NCBI GenBank assembly: GCA_032334055.1
Contig: JAUOZS010000001.1
Coordinates: forward strand, 1,028,501 to 1,092,500
Length of the DNA: 64,000 nt
Source: Selenomonadales bacterium 4137-cl
Lineage (GTDB): Bacteria; Bacillota; Negativicutes; Sporomusales; UBA7701
Direction: 5' to 3'
Positions 23,074 to 33,609 of the stretch are shown piece after piece. The position numbers and the translations under genes were made by a program. Position 1 is the first letter of the stretch; every line of letters starts with the position of its first letter. The notes under the pieces are model-generated. The model did not search any database, was not told where the DNA came from, and worked only from the letters and a program-made list of their open reading frames with translations.

Positions 23074-24765
23074 ATGAACTGGTTTCAGAACTTTAAAATT
23101 GCCAACAAGCTGATTATATCCTTCCTCGTTGTGGCCGTTATCGCCGGCGCCGTCGGCGCGGTGGGGGTTTACAACCTTTTCATCTTGGCACGGGAAGACA
23201 AAGTCCTGTTTGAGTACTACTCGGTACCGCTGGAGCAAATGGGTGTAATCAAAGAGGCCTATCAAAAAAGCCGCGTTAACGTAAGGGACGCCATCCTCAA
23301 CAAAGACGCGAAAATCATCGCCGCCAACATCAAACAATTTGACGACCGCATCAAAGACATGAAAAGCGAAACCGCCAGTGTCGGCAAGACCCTGGTGAGC
23401 GACGAGGGCCGCAAGGTCCACAAAACGCTCGAAGTCGCCGTCACCGAATACGATATCTACTGCAAAGAACTGTTCACCATGATTCAGGCGGGCCAGATCG
23501 ACCAGGTCAACCAGCTTATGCAGACCAAGGGTATGAGAATGGCCGAGATTCTGGAGGGCAGCCTGGCGAAGCTGGGGGATATGAAGGTCGATTTGGCCAA
23601 GCAGAAAGCGGCCAGTAACAAAGAAACGGCCGACAAAGCCACCATGATCATGCTGGCCTTCGTCGCGATCGGCGTCCTTCTGGCCATGGTGCTCGGGGTT
23701 TTCGTTTCCCGGCTGATTTCCCGGCCCTTGAAGGAAATGGTCGGCGTCGCCGGAAAATTGGCCGACGGTGATCTGGACGTTTCCATCACCGTCAGGAGCA
23801 GAGACGAAGTCGGCGAATTGGCCAAGGCTTTCCAGACGATGACCGACAATATCAACCACGCAATGAGCAACATCAACGCTTCAGCCGATCAGGTGGCGTC
23901 CGGCTCGAAACAAATGTCCGATTCGAGCATGGCGCTTTCCCAGGGGGCGACCGAGCAGGCCAGCTCCATCGAAGAGTTAACAGCCTCGCTCGAAGAAATC
24001 GCGGCCCAGACCGAGCAGAACGCGGCCAACGCCAACCAGGCGAACACGTTGGCCGAGGCGGCCAAGGACAACGCGGCCGAGGGCAACTCCCAGATGCTGG
24101 GGATGCTCAAAGCGATGGACGATATCAACGAATCGTCGGCCAGCATTTCGAAGATAATCAAGGTCATCGACGAAATCGCCTTCCAGACCAACATCCTCGC
24201 GCTCAACGCCGCCGTGGAAGCCGCCCGCGCCGGCCAGCACGGCAAAGGCTTCGCCGTGGTCGCCGAGGAAGTGAGGAACCTCGCCGCCCGGTCGGCGAAC
24301 GCCGCCAAGGAAACGACGGCGTTGATCGAGGGCTCGATCAAAAAGGTGGAAGGCGGCACGCGCATCGCCAACGCGACCGCGACCGCACTCGACCAGATTG
24401 TCGACGGGGTTACTAAAGTCGCCGAACTCGTAGGCCAAATCGCGGTGGCGTCCAACGAACAGGCGGCCGGCATCGCCCAGGTAAATCAGGGCGTTATGCA
24501 GGTATCCCAGGTTGTCCAGACCAACTCGGCCACGGCCGAGGAGAGCGCGGCCGCGAGCGAGGAGCTTGCCGGGCAGGCCGAGATTTTGAAAGAAGCGGTG
24601 GCGAGATTCAAACTGAAGAAAATCGGCTCGGGGCCGAACCGGCTGAGCGAGCTCAGCCCCGAAATCATGAGGGCGCTCGAGAACATGGCCGAGAAAAAAG
24701 GCAACAGCAGCGTCGCCAAGCCGGCGAAAATCGTCCTGAGCGACGCGGAGTTCGGCAAGTACTAA
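23074..24765 (+). CDS. Methyl-accepting chemotaxis protein
   Basis: A 563-residue transmembrane receptor. TM1 ([20 protein letters not shown]) and TM2 ([20 protein letters not shown]) flank a periplasmic all-helical 4HB-type sensor of about 150 residues; HAMP follows near 210-265. The cytoplasmic hairpin carries the invariant tip [21 protein letters not shown]. There is no C-terminal CheR-tethering pentapeptide. It is encoded inside the che operon, so probably the dedicated receptor. Ligand unknown. Confidence 0.95.
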   Translation: MNWFQNFKIANKLIISFLVVAVIAGAVGAVGVYNLFILAREDKVLFEYYSVPLEQMGVIKEAYQKSRVNVRDAILNKDAKIIAANIKQFDDRIKDMKSETASVGKTLVSDEGRKVHKTLEVAVTEYDIYCKELFTMIQAGQIDQVNQLMQTKGMRMAEILEGSLAKLGDMKVDLAKQKAASNKETADKATMIMLAFVAIGVLLAMVLGVFVSRLISRPLKEMVGVAGKLADGDLDVSITVRSRDEVGELAKAFQTMTDNINHAMSNINASADQVASGSKQMSDSSMALSQGATEQASSIEELTASLEEIAAQTEQNAANANQANTLAEAAKDNAAEGNSQMLGMLKAMDDINESSASISKIIKVIDEIAFQTNILALNAAVEAARAGQHGKGFAVVAEEVRNLAARSANAAKETTALIEGSIKKVEGGTRIANATATALDQIVDGVTKVAELVGQIAVASNEQAAGIAQVNQGVMQVSQVVQTNSATAEESAAASEELAGQAEILKEAVARFKLKKIGSGPNRLSELSPEIMRALENMAEKKGNSSVAKPAKIVLSDAEFGKY

Positions 24766-24778
24766 AACATATAGCCCC

Positions 24779-24807
24779 GCAGAGAGAGCGCCGCTTGCTC
24801 TCTCTGC
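24779..24807 (+). other. Perfect hairpin between MCP gene and cheR
   Basis: GCAGAGAGAGC pairs with GCTCTCTCTGC (11 bp) around a 7-base loop, with no T-tract. It could be an RNA processing or stability element setting receptor expression above cheR and cheB. Confidence 0.55.
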
Positions 24808-24825
24808 GAGCCGCGGGTGAGGAAC

Positions 24826-25647
24826 ATGGTCACGATAACCGAAACCGAATTCGAGGAATTGGCCCGGTACATAAAGAGCCAATACGGCATCAGGCTGGGG
24901 CAGGAGAAAAAGTCGCTGGTTCTGGGAAGACTGGGGAACCTGCTTTCACAACAAGGGTTCGCCACCTTCTCGGAATACTTCGGCCACATTATGGCCGATA
25001 AAACAGGCAGCGCCGCCTCCACGCTCGTCAACAGAATCACGACCAACCATACCTATTTCATGCGGGAAACAAAGCATTTCGATTACTTCCGGACTGTCGT
25101 GCTCCCTTACCTGCAGGCCCATGTCAAAGACCGGGATCTCAGGATATGGAGCGCCGGCTGCTCGACCGGCGAAGAACCGTATACGCTCAGCATGATTATC
25201 GACGAGTATTTCGGCCTGGGGAAAAACGAATGGGATACGAAATTGCTGGCGACGGACATCTCGGAAACCGCGCTTAATACAGCCCGGCAGGGCATTTACC
25301 GCCAGGACGACGTCGCCACGCTACCGGCTGCCTGGCGGGCGGCTTATACAAAAAAACTCGACTCCGAGCGGAGGGCAATCACCGAGACGATAAAAAACGA
25401 GGTCATATTCCGTCGCTTGAACCTGATGGACGCGAGTTTTCCCTTCAAGAAGAAATTCCATGTCATCTTCTGCCGCAATGTCATGATCTATTTTGACGCC
25501 AGGACGCGCAACGAGCTTGTCAGGAAGTTCTACGATCTGACCGAGCCCGGCGGCTACCTGTTCATCGGGCATTCCGAATCGCTGAACCGCGATCAGACCG
25601 GCTACAAGTACATCATGCCGGCCGTTTACCGAAAGGAACGGTACTGA
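24826..25647 (+). CDS. cheR: Chemotaxis methyltransferase CheR
   Basis: A 273-residue SAM-dependent glutamate methyltransferase. RITTNHTYFMRETKHF in the N-domain, IWSAGCSTGEEPYTLSM (SAM loop) and HVIFCRNVMIYFD are diagnostic. ATG 24826 gives the usual N-terminus; GTG 24817 is an alternative because the GAGGA is very close to the ATG. The stop overlaps the ATG of cheB. It methylates receptor glutamates for adaptation. Confidence 0.93.
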   Translation: MVTITETEFEELARYIKSQYGIRLGQEKKSLVLGRLGNLLSQQGFATFSEYFGHIMADKTGSAASTLVNRITTNHTYFMRETKHFDYFRTVVLPYLQAHVKDRDLRIWSAGCSTGEEPYTLSMIIDEYFGLGKNEWDTKLLATDISETALNTARQGIYRQDDVATLPAAWRAAYTKKLDSERRAITETIKNEVIFRRLNLMDASFPFKKKFHVIFCRNVMIYFDARTRNELVRKFYDLTEPGGYLFIGHSESLNRDQTGYKYIMPAVYRKERY

Positions 25648-26663
25648 TGAAGAAAATCCGCGTGCTTGTTGTCGACGACTCTTTGTTGTTCCGGGAGATG
25701 CTCGCCAGGGGCCTCGCCACCGACCCCGCCGTCGAAGTGGTGGCCACGGCGGTAGACCCCTTCGACGCCCGCGACAAAATCCTGCAATATTCCCCCGACG
25801 TCATTACTTGCGATGTCGAGATGCCGAAAATGAACGGGATCGAATTCATCCGCCGGCTCCTGCCCCAGTATCCGCTGCCGGTCATAGTCATCACCACCAT
25901 CAGCGAGACCGTATTCGAGGCGATGGCCGCCGGCGCCGTAGACTTCGTAACCAAACCGAGCGTCAGGTCGCCCGGCGGCATCGAGCGCTTTTTGACCGAC
26001 CTGATTACAAAGGTAAAGACAGCGGCGAGCGCCAACGTATCGCCAAGGAACCCTGTCGTACAAAGAGCCGCCACGCCGGCCGGCACGGCGGCGAAGGACG
26101 CGATCGTGGCAATCGGGGCCTCGACCGGCGGAACGGAAGCCATATTCAACTTAGTAAAAAATCTGCCCGCGAGCATGGCCGGCATCGTAATCGTGCAGCA
26201 CATTCCCCCTATCTTTTCCCGCCTGTTTGCCGAACGCCTCAACAGCCAGACCGGCTTCGAGGTCAAGGAAGCCGCCACGGGAGACATCGTGCTACCGGGG
26301 AGGATTCTCGTCGCGCCGGGCGATAAGCATATGAAGATCAAAAAAACTGCCGGCCGTTATGTCGCCAATTGTTTCGCAGGCGAGAAAGTCAGCGGCCACT
26401 GCCCGTCGGTGGACGTGTTGTTCGAATCGGTGGCCGCCGCCGCCGGCAAAGACGCTGTGGGGATAATCCTTACCGGGATGGGATGCGACGGCGCCAAAGG
26501 GCTGCTGAGCATGCGAAGGAGCGGCGCCCGCACCATCGGCCAGAACGAAGCCAGCTGCGTGGTGTTCGGCATGCCGAAAGTGGCGCATAACATCGGAGCG
26601 GTGGAAAAGATGGTCCCGCTCGAAAACATCCCTCAGCTCCTCTGCTCACTCCTGAACGGCTGA
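25647..26663 (+). CDS. cheB: Chemotaxis methylesterase CheB
   Basis: A 338-residue response-regulator esterase. The receiver has VVDDSLLFRE and Asp in VITCDVEMPKMNG. The C-terminal esterase has the catalytic triad motifs IGASTGGTEA (Ser), VQHIPPIFS (His) and LTGMGCDGAKG (Asp). It overlaps cheR by one base. It removes receptor methyl groups. Confidence 0.95.
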   Translation: MKKIRVLVVDDSLLFREMLARGLATDPAVEVVATAVDPFDARDKILQYSPDVITCDVEMPKMNGIEFIRRLLPQYPLPVIVITTISETVFEAMAAGAVDFVTKPSVRSPGGIERFLTDLITKVKTAASANVSPRNPVVQRAATPAGTAAKDAIVAIGASTGGTEAIFNLVKNLPASMAGIVIVQHIPPIFSRLFAERLNSQTGFEVKEAATGDIVLPGRILVAPGDKHMKIKKTAGRYVANCFAGEKVSGHCPSVDVLFESVAAAAGKDAVGIILTGMGCDGAKGLLSMRRSGARTIGQNEASCVVFGMPKVAHNIGAVEKMVPLENIPQLLCSLLNG

Positions 26664-26714
26664 GGAAAAACTAAGCCGACGCGAACGAGAAATAGCAGGC
26701 AAAAGGTGATAATA

Positions 26715-29700
26715 ATGGGCTTAACCCGCCTGAGCGACAGCAAACATCTTGCCGAGATTCTGGCCGCAATCGGCGACGGCGTCATCGCCACCGACCATGA
26801 CGGCAGGATAATTTACGCCAACGCCGCCGCCGCGTCGATTATCGGCCTTCCGACCGCCGACATCATCGGCAAGCCCTTCGACGAAGCGGTCCCCCTCTTT
26901 GACGCCTTAACGCATAAACGGTTAAAGGGCCCTGTCGAGCGTTGCCTGAAGCTGCGCGAGCCGGTCGGCCTCGAAAATCGGACGGAGTTTATAACCCCGG
27001 ACGGAGAAAAGAAATATCTTTCCGCCAACTGCGCCCCGATTATCGCCGCAAACGACGGCAAAGGGGCGGTGGTGGTGTTTCGCGACGTAACCAGCTACAA
27101 GATCCTGGAGCAGAAGAACGAGGACAACGAGAGCAACCTAAAAAGGATCTTCGACGCCGCGCCGGTGGGAATGCTCATCCTCGGCCCGGGGCCCAAGATC
27201 GTTCAAGTTAACTACGCCGCCCTTAACATCATCGGCGCCCGGAAAGAACAGGCTTTAAACCAATTTATCGGCAACGCGTTTTGCTGCAAGGAAAGGCTGA
27301 GAGACGAGCGCGGCTGCGGCTTCGGCGCGGAATGCAAGAACTGCGACCTGCGCCGCTCGGCCATGTTGGCGTCCGAAGGCATAGCCATAAACGGCATGGA
27401 GTGTCAAAAGACGTTTTTCAGGGCCGGCCGGGAGTGGACCGTCTGGCTGCGGACCAACTTTTCGCCGCTCGCGGTCGACGGCGACACCCACGTTCTCATG
27501 ACAATGGTCGATATCAGCGAGCAGAAAAAGAAGGAAATCGCCGCTATCGAAGCCAGGGATTTTTACCTGGGAATTTTCGAAAATCTGCCGGTTGCCGTGT
27601 GGCGAGTCGATACGACGGGCCGCATCAACTATACCAATCAGTACTGGTGCCTGATGACCGGCCAGACGCCCCGGCAGGCGGCCGGCTGCGGCTGGCTCGA
27701 ATTCATCCACCCCGAGGACCGGGAAAGAATCCTCGGGCGGCCGGATCGGCAGTCGCAGACGGATATCTTGACTGAGGGCGAAATCCGGATAAGGCATGCA
27801 AGCGGCGAATATCGGTGGCTCTACTGCATCAACCGGCTGTATACCGACCCGCAGGGTGTTCCCGAAGGCTTTATCGGCATGGGCATCGACATCACCGAAC
27901 GCAGGGAGGCCGAAGAAGCGCTCGGCCGCTACAAAGTGCTGTCCGAGAAAGCTCTCGACATTTTCCTGTTCGTCGACGCCGACGGCAACATTCTGGAGGC
28001 CAACGAAGCGGCGATACAGGCCTACGGCTACACGCGCGAAGAAATCCTCACGAAAACCATCTTCGACCTGCGGGGCGAAAAAGACACCGTTAAAAAGCAG
28101 TTGGGCGACGGGTTCCGCCGCGGCATCTATTTCGAAACCACCCACTACCGCAAGAACGGGAGCCCGTTCCCTGTCGAGGTAAAAGCCCAGGGGACGGTCA
28201 TCGGCGGCCGGGAAGTCCTGCTGAGCGTTATCCGCGACATATCCCAGCGGAAACAGGCCGAGGAAGCGCTTCGCCAGAGCGAAGAGAAATTCCGCCTCCT
28301 CTTCGACAAGGCGAATGATGCTGTCACACTGATGGAAGAAAGTGATGACGACCGGGCGCCGGGCGTTTTTATAGAGGTCAACGACGCTGCCTGCGCCATG
28401 CTCGGATATAACCGCGAAGAGCTTATCGGCATGGAGCTCGCCGCCATCGACAAGACCCTCCCCCGCGCCGAACTGGCGGCGCTCTACAAGAAAACCAACT
28501 CCTCCGGGCAAATGCATCTGGAAACGGTGCACACCGCAAAGGACGGGCGTGAAATCGCCGTCGAAGTCGTCGGCCACCGCCTTGAGGTCGACGGCAAGCG
28601 GCTGTTGTTGTCGGCCGCCCGCGACATAACCGAACGGAAGCGGGCCGCCGAGCTGCTGGAAGCGAGCCGGGCCGAATACTACTCGCTGTTCATGAATATG
28701 CCGGTCGGTTTCGCCTATGTGCGCGTCATCTTCGACGGCGGGGAAAACGCCGTCGACTTCGAGTATATCGAGGTCAACGAAGCCTTTCCCAAAATGGTCG
28801 GCCGCCAAAAAGAAGAAATCATCGGTAAAAACTTCCGCGGCCTGTTCCCCGATCTGCCCAGGGAGCACATTGACAGGCTGGCCGTTTACGGGGAAATCGC
28901 CCTTGGCAAGCGGGACAGGGCGGACATGGAATTTTTCTCGCATGTCGCCGGCAAGTGGGTGTCGATGACCCTTTACAGCCCGGCGAAAGGCAATGTCGTG
29001 GCCCTTGTCACCGACATCACGGAACGCCGGCTGGCGCTCGAAGCGCTCGAACAGGCCAAAAACGAGGCCGAGGCCACCTATCGGGCAAAAAGCGAATTTC
29101 TGGTCAACATGAGCCACGAGATAAGGACGCCGATCAACGGCATCAACGGCATGATCGAACTGACGCTGCTGACCGATCTCGATTTTGAGCAGCGGGATAA
29201 CCTCATGACAGCCAAATCTTGCAGTCAGGTCCTGCTCGGCATAATCAACGATATTCTCGACTTTTCCAAAATGGAAGCAGGCAAACTGGCGCTCGAAACA
29301 GTGAATTTCAACATCCGGGACTTTATCGAAGAAGTCATCAAGGTCCACTCCCAGGCCACGCTGACCAAAGACATCGACCTGAGACATACGATGTCGGCAA
29401 ACGTCCCGAAATTTGTCGCCGGCGACCCGCTGCGCCTGCGGCAGATACTCTACAACCTGCTGAGCAACGCGATAAAGTTTACCGAGCACGGGCACGTGAC
29501 GCTGGCGGTCAAGAGAGTGGGGACGGCGGACGACAAAAAAGTCGAACTGGTTTTTTCGGTGACCGACACCGGCATCGGGATAAGCGAACAAGAAAGGGAC
29601 AAATTGTTCAAATCCTTCAGCCAGGTGGACGGTTCGATCACCCGGCGTTTTGGGGGCACGGGCCTCGGCCTGGCGATCTCCAAACGGCTCGTTGAGTTAA

Positions 29701-30527
29701 TGGGCGGCAGCATTTGGGTCGAAAGTGAAAAAGGCAAAGGCAGCACATTTGCATTTTCCGTATGCCTCACCGCTGCAACCGGTAACGATGCGGACCGCAC
29801 CGCGGAAACGCCGGCGAGAATAAACCCGCCTACCGAAAAGTTGTCCGTTTTGCTGGTGGAAGACGACAAGGTAAGCAGACTGGTTGTCACGAAGTATCTG
29901 CGGCAACTGGGACATCAGGTGGAGTGCGCGGACAACGGACGGCTGGCGCTCGAACTGTACGCAGGCAACCATTACGACGTCGTTCTCATGGATATCCAGA
30001 TGCCGGATATGGACGGGGTCGAGGCGACCCGCAGGATCAGGGAGATAGGCGTCGCGAGCGGACGTTACACGCCGATTGTCGCCGTTACCGCCCACGCGTT
30101 GTCCGGAGACAGGGAAAAGTATCTTGCGGCCGGGCTTGACGAATATATCGCCAAGCCGGTGCAGATCGTCGAACTGCAGGAGAAACTGCAGCGGGTGACA
30201 AGTCTGGATATGGAGATTCTGCGGATTATCGCGCCTCCGACCACGGGCGCGCAAGCTTCGACCATATTTGAGCAGGCAAAAATCATCGACGAAATAGAGC
30301 GCCTTAACGGCATGGCCGGTTCGTACGCCGACGACGCCCCTCTCTTTGAGGGCTTAGTCCACAGAATTAAGGGGCTCGCCAACACGGCCGGCCTGGAAGA
30401 TATCAAGGCGCTGGCCTTCAAAGCCGAACTGGCGGCCAGGCGCGCTAAAATGGAAGAAGCGGTAAACTACACAACGCGAATTCAAAAGAGCGTCGAAATC
30501 TTTCGGAAGACCAATATTCTATCTTAA
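26715..30527 (+). CDS. Multi-PAS hybrid histidine kinase with receiver and Hpt
   Basis: A 1270-residue phosphorelay kinase without evident membrane helices. About six PAS modules occupy residues 10-780; the second holds a Cys cluster ([21 protein letters not shown]) that could bind metal or sense redox. HisKA has [16 protein letters not shown] near 800; the ATPase boxes are [21 protein letters not shown] and [13 protein letters not shown] receiver follows ([10 protein letters not shown], Asp in [13 protein letters not shown]), then a C-terminal Hpt with [21 protein letters not shown] favours ATG 26715. It closes the che operon together with a separate receiver. Confidence 0.92.
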   Translation: MGLTRLSDSKHLAEILAAIGDGVIATDHDGRIIYANAAAASIIGLPTADIIGKPFDEAVPLFDALTHKRLKGPVERCLKLREPVGLENRTEFITPDGEKKYLSANCAPIIAANDGKGAVVVFRDVTSYKILEQKNEDNESNLKRIFDAAPVGMLILGPGPKIVQVNYAALNIIGARKEQALNQFIGNAFCCKERLRDERGCGFGAECKNCDLRRSAMLASEGIAINGMECQKTFFRAGREWTVWLRTNFSPLAVDGDTHVLMTMVDISEQKKKEIAAIEARDFYLGIFENLPVAVWRVDTTGRINYTNQYWCLMTGQTPRQAAGCGWLEFIHPEDRERILGRPDRQSQTDILTEGEIRIRHASGEYRWLYCINRLYTDPQGVPEGFIGMGIDITERREAEEALGRYKVLSEKALDIFLFVDADGNILEANEAAIQAYGYTREEILTKTIFDLRGEKDTVKKQLGDGFRRGIYFETTHYRKNGSPFPVEVKAQGTVIGGREVLLSVIRDISQRKQAEEALRQSEEKFRLLFDKANDAVTLMEESDDDRAPGVFIEVNDAACAMLGYNREELIGMELAAIDKTLPRAELAALYKKTNSSGQMHLETVHTAKDGREIAVEVVGHRLEVDGKRLLLSAARDITERKRAAELLEASRAEYYSLFMNMPVGFAYVRVIFDGGENAVDFEYIEVNEAFPKMVGRQKEEIIGKNFRGLFPDLPREHIDRLAVYGEIALGKRDRADMEFFSHVAGKWVSMTLYSPAKGNVVALVTDITERRLALEALEQAKNEAEATYRAKSEFLVNMSHEIRTPINGINGMIELTLLTDLDFEQRDNLMTAKSCSQVLLGIINDILDFSKMEAGKLALETVNFNIRDFIEEVIKVHSQATLTKDIDLRHTMSANVPKFVAGDPLRLRQILYNLLSNAIKFTEHGHVTLAVKRVGTADDKKVELVFSVTDTGIGISEQERDKLFKSFSQVDGSITRRFGGTGLGLAISKRLVELMGGSIWVESEKGKGSTFAFSVCLTAATGNDADRTAETPARINPPTEKLSVLLVEDDKVSRLVVTKYLRQLGHQVECADNGRLALELYAGNHYDVVLMDIQMPDMDGVEATRRIREIGVASGRYTPIVAVTAHALSGDREKYLAAGLDEYIAKPVQIVELQEKLQRVTSLDMEILRIIAPPTTGAQASTIFEQAKIIDEIERLNGMAGSYADDAPLFEGLVHRIKGLANTAGLEDIKALAFKAELAARRAKMEEAVNYTTRIQKSVEIFRKTNILS

Positions 30528-30540
30528 AGGAGGGGTATAA

Positions 30541-30942
30541 ATGCGCATTCTTGTTGCCGAGGACGATTCGGTAAGCAGAAAATTTTTGTTCAAATTTCTT
30601 TCCCAGTACGGGGAATGCGACCTGACGGTCGACGGACTGGAAGCGTTGGACGCCTTTCTGATGGCGCTTAAGGACAATGACCCTTACGACCTGGTATGCC
30701 TCGACATCATGATGCCGAAGGTGGACGGGGTAAAGGTGCTGAAAACCATCCGCAGCCTCGAAAAAGAGCGAAGCATCGCCCCGGAAAAACAGGCGAAGGT
30801 GATTATGATCACCGCCCTTGGCGAGACGGGTTTCGTAAACCAGTCGTTCGAATTTGGCTGTGAGGCCTATGCGGCCAAACCTGTCGACACCGAAAAACTG
30901 ATATCCGTCATGGAGAAACTCGGACTGATATCGCCGAAATAA
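30541..30942 (+). CDS. Single-domain response regulator
   Basis: A 133-residue receiver protein starting 13 bp after the hybrid kinase, with AAAGGAGG upstream. It has VAEDDSVSRKFL, the phosphoacceptor Asp in LVCLDIMMPKVDG, and CEAYAAKPVD with the conserved Lys. It lacks an output domain, so it is either the end point of the preceding phosphorelay or a link between the kinase and the Che proteins. The 257 bp that follow (30943-31199) show no gene; a GC-rich segment around 31070-31110 can fold, but I cannot name it. Confidence 0.9.
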   Translation: MRILVAEDDSVSRKFLFKFLSQYGECDLTVDGLEALDAFLMALKDNDPYDLVCLDIMMPKVDGVKVLKTIRSLEKERSIAPEKQAKVIMITALGETGFVNQSFEFGCEAYAAKPVDTEKLISVMEKLGLISPK

Positions 30943-31199
30943 ACACTGTTCCGCTTCTTCTGAAAACGACGGGATCGTTCCGTTATCGGTATTTTGATTA
31001 GCGTTAAAGGCATATCGTTATAACCTCTATCGCGAGCCCGGCATAATCTCCATCAAGCTCCCAGCCTGCAAAGCGCTCTCCGTAAGGGGGGCGCCTTTTC
31101 CATTGAGCGCGCAAATTAGGCTGCCGGGTATTCCCGCAAGGCAGGGGATTTATTCCGGGCGCAGAAGTATAACTCCATAACGCCGGGGAGGTGGCTGAG

Positions 31200-33191
31200 A
31201 TGTCTGCCGAACAAAGCAACAAGGACGCCGTGCTTCGCGCCTGGGAAAGCTTCATCGCCGGGCGTCCCCACGGCAACATCGTCCGGCCGCAGATAATCGA
31301 ATCCTGGCACAGGTGCGTCACCGCGCGCGTCGACCCCCACAGTGCCACCCCCCACAGCAAACTCGACGCCCATTCCCTCGGCAAACTGCTACGCGAAAAA
31401 GACCAGCTCATCAAAATCGCCAAACCCTTCATGACCAACCTCTATCAATTCGTGCAGGGGTCGGGCTTCGTCGTCGTCCTCACCGACGAAAACGGCATCA
31501 TCATGGAAATGTTCGGCGACGAAGACACCATCAGCAACCCCATGACCGAGGACTTCTTCCGCGGCGCCAGCTGGCACGAAACCGAGGCCGGCACCAACGC
31601 CATCGGCACCGCGCTCGAGACCGGCGCGCCCCTCCAGGTATCCGGGGCCGAGCACTTCTGCCGCAAGCACCACTGCCTCACCTGCTCCTCGGCGCCGATC
31701 TTCGACGCCGACCGGCGGATCATCGGCGTCCTCGACATGTCGGGAGCCTCCCATGCCTCCCACCTTCACACCCTGGGCATCGTCGTAGCGGCGGCCGAAG
31801 CCATCATGGCCCAGCTCAGCATCAGGCGGAAAAACCAGGAACTGGCCCTCGTAAACAACCGCCTGTCAAACTTCTTCAACTCCGTATCCGACGGCGTAAT
31901 CATCGTCGACAAAAAAGAAACCGTCATCGAACTCAACCCCGCGGCCAAAAAGCTGCTCGGCAGAGACGTCCAGGGCAAGCCGGTCAACACGCTCTTCGAG
32001 CGCCGGGCGACCTCCAAAGGCAAGACCCTCACCATCGCCGAACAATACACCGACATCGAAGTAATGGTCGACACCAGGGACGGCCTCTGCTATTGCCTGG
32101 TAACGTGCGAGCCCATCGTCAACGAGCACGGCGCCGTCACCGGCGGCATCATCATCCTCAGGCCCATCAAGCACGTCCAGAACCTCGTCAACCGCTTCGG
32201 CGGCTACTCGGCCACCCTCCAGTTCAAAGACATCGTCGGCGACAGCGCCGCCATCCGCGACGCCATCCGTCTCGCCACCCTCACCGCGACCACCACCTCC
32301 AACATCCTCCTCCAGGGCGAAAGCGGCACCGGCAAAGAAATCTTCGCCCAGGCCATCCACAACCTCAGCTTCCAGCACAACGGCCCCTTCATCGCCCTCA
32401 ACTGCGGCGCCATCCCCCGCGAACTCATCGGCAGCGAACTGTTCGGCTACGAGGAAGGCGCCTTCACCGGCGCCCGGCGCGGCGGCAAACCCGGCAAATT
32501 CGAGCTCGCCGCCGGCGGGACGCTCTTCCTCGACGAAGTCGGCGACATGCCGCTCGAACAGCAAATAGCCTTCCTGCGCGTCATCCAGGAAAAGAAAGTC
32601 ACCCGCATCGGCGGCGACAAAACCATCCCCGTAAACGTCCGCCTCATCTGCGCCACCAACAAGAACCTGCTGCACGAAGTCGAAAAAGGCTCATTCCGCC
32701 AGGACCTCTACTACCGGCTCAACGTCATGACCATCACCATCCCGCCGCTCAGAAATCGCGTCGAAGACATCAGGCCGCTCTTCGCCCACTTCCTCGACCA
32801 ACTCGGACGCGACCGCGGCTGCCAATACCGCGCCGACCCCGAAGTGCTCGAATGCCTGCAACGCTACAACTGGCCGGGCAACGTCCGCGAACTGCAAAAC
32901 GTCGTCGAACGGGCCGCCAGCCTCAGCGAAGACGGCAGCATCGTCCTGCGCCACCTGCCCGCCGAGCTTGTCGCGCATCCCGCCCACAGGACCTTCCCGG
33001 CGGCGGCGCCCGCCCTCCAGGTCCTCGACAGCCGGGAAAAAAGGCAGAAGCTGGCGCGCGACGCCGAAAAACACAAAATCCAGGGACTGCTCAACGCGCA
33101 CGCCGGCAACGTCAGCCGGGTGGCGAGGGAGATGGGGGTTTCGCGCAAAACGCTCTACAAAAAGATGCACGTCTATTCCATCCAAAACTGA
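31200..33191 (+). CDS. Sigma-54-dependent activator (GAF-PAS-AAA-Fis, AcoR-like)
   Basis: A 663-residue enhancer-binding protein. The N-terminal region IESWHRC, then a GAF-like domain (FVVVLTDENGIIMEMF, SWHETEAGTNAIGTAL), is AcoR-type; CRKHHCLTCSSAPIF holds a Cys/His cluster. A PAS follows (about 225-330). The AAA+ core has GESGTGKE (Walker A), EEGAFTGARRGG (the GAFTGA loop that contacts sigma-54) and TLFLDEVGDM. The C-terminal Fis HTH has VAREMGVSRKTLYKKM. ATG 31200 has GGGGAGG 8 bases upstream, better than GTG 31191. It lies directly ahead of a sigma-54 promoter, so it most likely switches on the aldehyde oxidoreductase cluster. Confidence 0.95.
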   Translation: MSAEQSNKDAVLRAWESFIAGRPHGNIVRPQIIESWHRCVTARVDPHSATPHSKLDAHSLGKLLREKDQLIKIAKPFMTNLYQFVQGSGFVVVLTDENGIIMEMFGDEDTISNPMTEDFFRGASWHETEAGTNAIGTALETGAPLQVSGAEHFCRKHHCLTCSSAPIFDADRRIIGVLDMSGASHASHLHTLGIVVAAAEAIMAQLSIRRKNQELALVNNRLSNFFNSVSDGVIIVDKKETVIELNPAAKKLLGRDVQGKPVNTLFERRATSKGKTLTIAEQYTDIEVMVDTRDGLCYCLVTCEPIVNEHGAVTGGIIILRPIKHVQNLVNRFGGYSATLQFKDIVGDSAAIRDAIRLATLTATTTSNILLQGESGTGKEIFAQAIHNLSFQHNGPFIALNCGAIPRELIGSELFGYEEGAFTGARRGGKPGKFELAAGGTLFLDEVGDMPLEQQIAFLRVIQEKKVTRIGGDKTIPVNVRLICATNKNLLHEVEKGSFRQDLYYRLNVMTITIPPLRNRVEDIRPLFAHFLDQLGRDRGCQYRADPEVLECLQRYNWPGNVRELQNVVERAASLSEDGSIVLRHLPAELVAHPAHRTFPAAAPALQVLDSREKRQKLARDAEKHKIQGLLNAHAGNVSRVAREMGVSRKTLYKKMHVYSIQN

Positions 33192-33199
33192 CCCCGGTT

Positions 33200-33249
33200 G
33201 TTACCTTGTTGTAGAAAAAGTGTTACCTTTATACACAAAAAGGTAACAC
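33200..33249. promoter_or_regulatory. Likely activator-binding palindromes (UAS)
   Basis: GTGTTACCTTT (33220) and AAAGGTAACAC (33239) form a perfect 11-bp inverted repeat with an 8-bp gap; another half-site GTTACCTT lies at 33200. This is 70-120 bp upstream of the sigma-54 promoter, the usual enhancer position. No T-tract follows, so a terminator for the activator gene is less likely. Confidence 0.65.
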
Positions 33250-33320
33250 CGTCGCTACACCGGTGCACATCCGGCCCGCAGGACTGTCCCGCCCGCAAGC
33301 GTGCGGGGCGAAGGTCCCAT

Positions 33321-33337
33321 TTGGCACGGGACTTGCA
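33321..33337 (+). promoter_or_regulatory. Sigma-54 promoter (-24/-12)
   Basis: TTGGCACGGGACTTGCA matches the TGGCACG-N4-TTGCA consensus exactly, with GG and GC elements correctly spaced. Transcription would start near 33349, leaving a leader of about 260 nt. Confidence 0.9.
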
Positions 33338-33441
33338 ATATTTAATAACGGCTGCACTCTTCACGCCCGCCCGGTTATCCAATCCGACCGTTCTTTCGTG
33401 GGGCGACACCGCTCGGCCCCATGGCCGAAAAGGAAATACAG

Positions 33442-33500
33442 TGCTTGCCGGACGCAACAAGCAACGCGCTGGTTTCTTTTTCGCGCCTGCTTGTTTTTTT
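33442..33500 (+). promoter_or_regulatory. Attenuator-like alternative hairpins in leader
   Basis: CAAGCA with CGCG (33458-33468) pairs with CGCG and TGCTTG (33482-33493), and seven T follow, forming an intrinsic terminator 110 bp before the mop start. An upstream TGCTTG (33442-33447) can pair with the same CAAGCA, which would prevent the terminator. This is the classical layout of attenuation. No known Moco or other riboswitch core could be recognised in the preceding 90 nt. The rest of 33350-33609 holds no open frame with a binding site. Confidence 0.6.
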
Positions 33501-33609
33501 GTTCGGCTTTCCGCCGGCAAAGAGAATAGCCCAGCGTGGAATCAAGGCATGGAGGAGGGAGGAAACGGCCCGCCGACACGGGGACAGGGAAAACCAATAA
33601 ACGAAGGAG

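Noticed and set aside
24826..25647. CheR as a fused protein with the preceding receptor
   Set aside because: The frames are separate and divided by a 60-bp gap with a hairpin.
27255..29591. A 778-codon minus-strand open frame opposite the hybrid kinase
   Set aside because: Antisense shadow; the plus strand encodes ordered PAS, HisKA and ATPase motifs.
30943..31199. Cyclic-di-GMP-type riboswitch before the sigma-54 activator
   Set aside because: A GCAAAGC-like stretch and GC-rich pairs are present, but the expected helices and conserved bases could not be assembled.
33349..33450. Moco or tungsten cofactor riboswitch in the mop leader
   Set aside because: The enzyme makes it plausible, but I could not recognise the conserved core of that class. 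Only the alternative-hairpin and terminator layout is reported.
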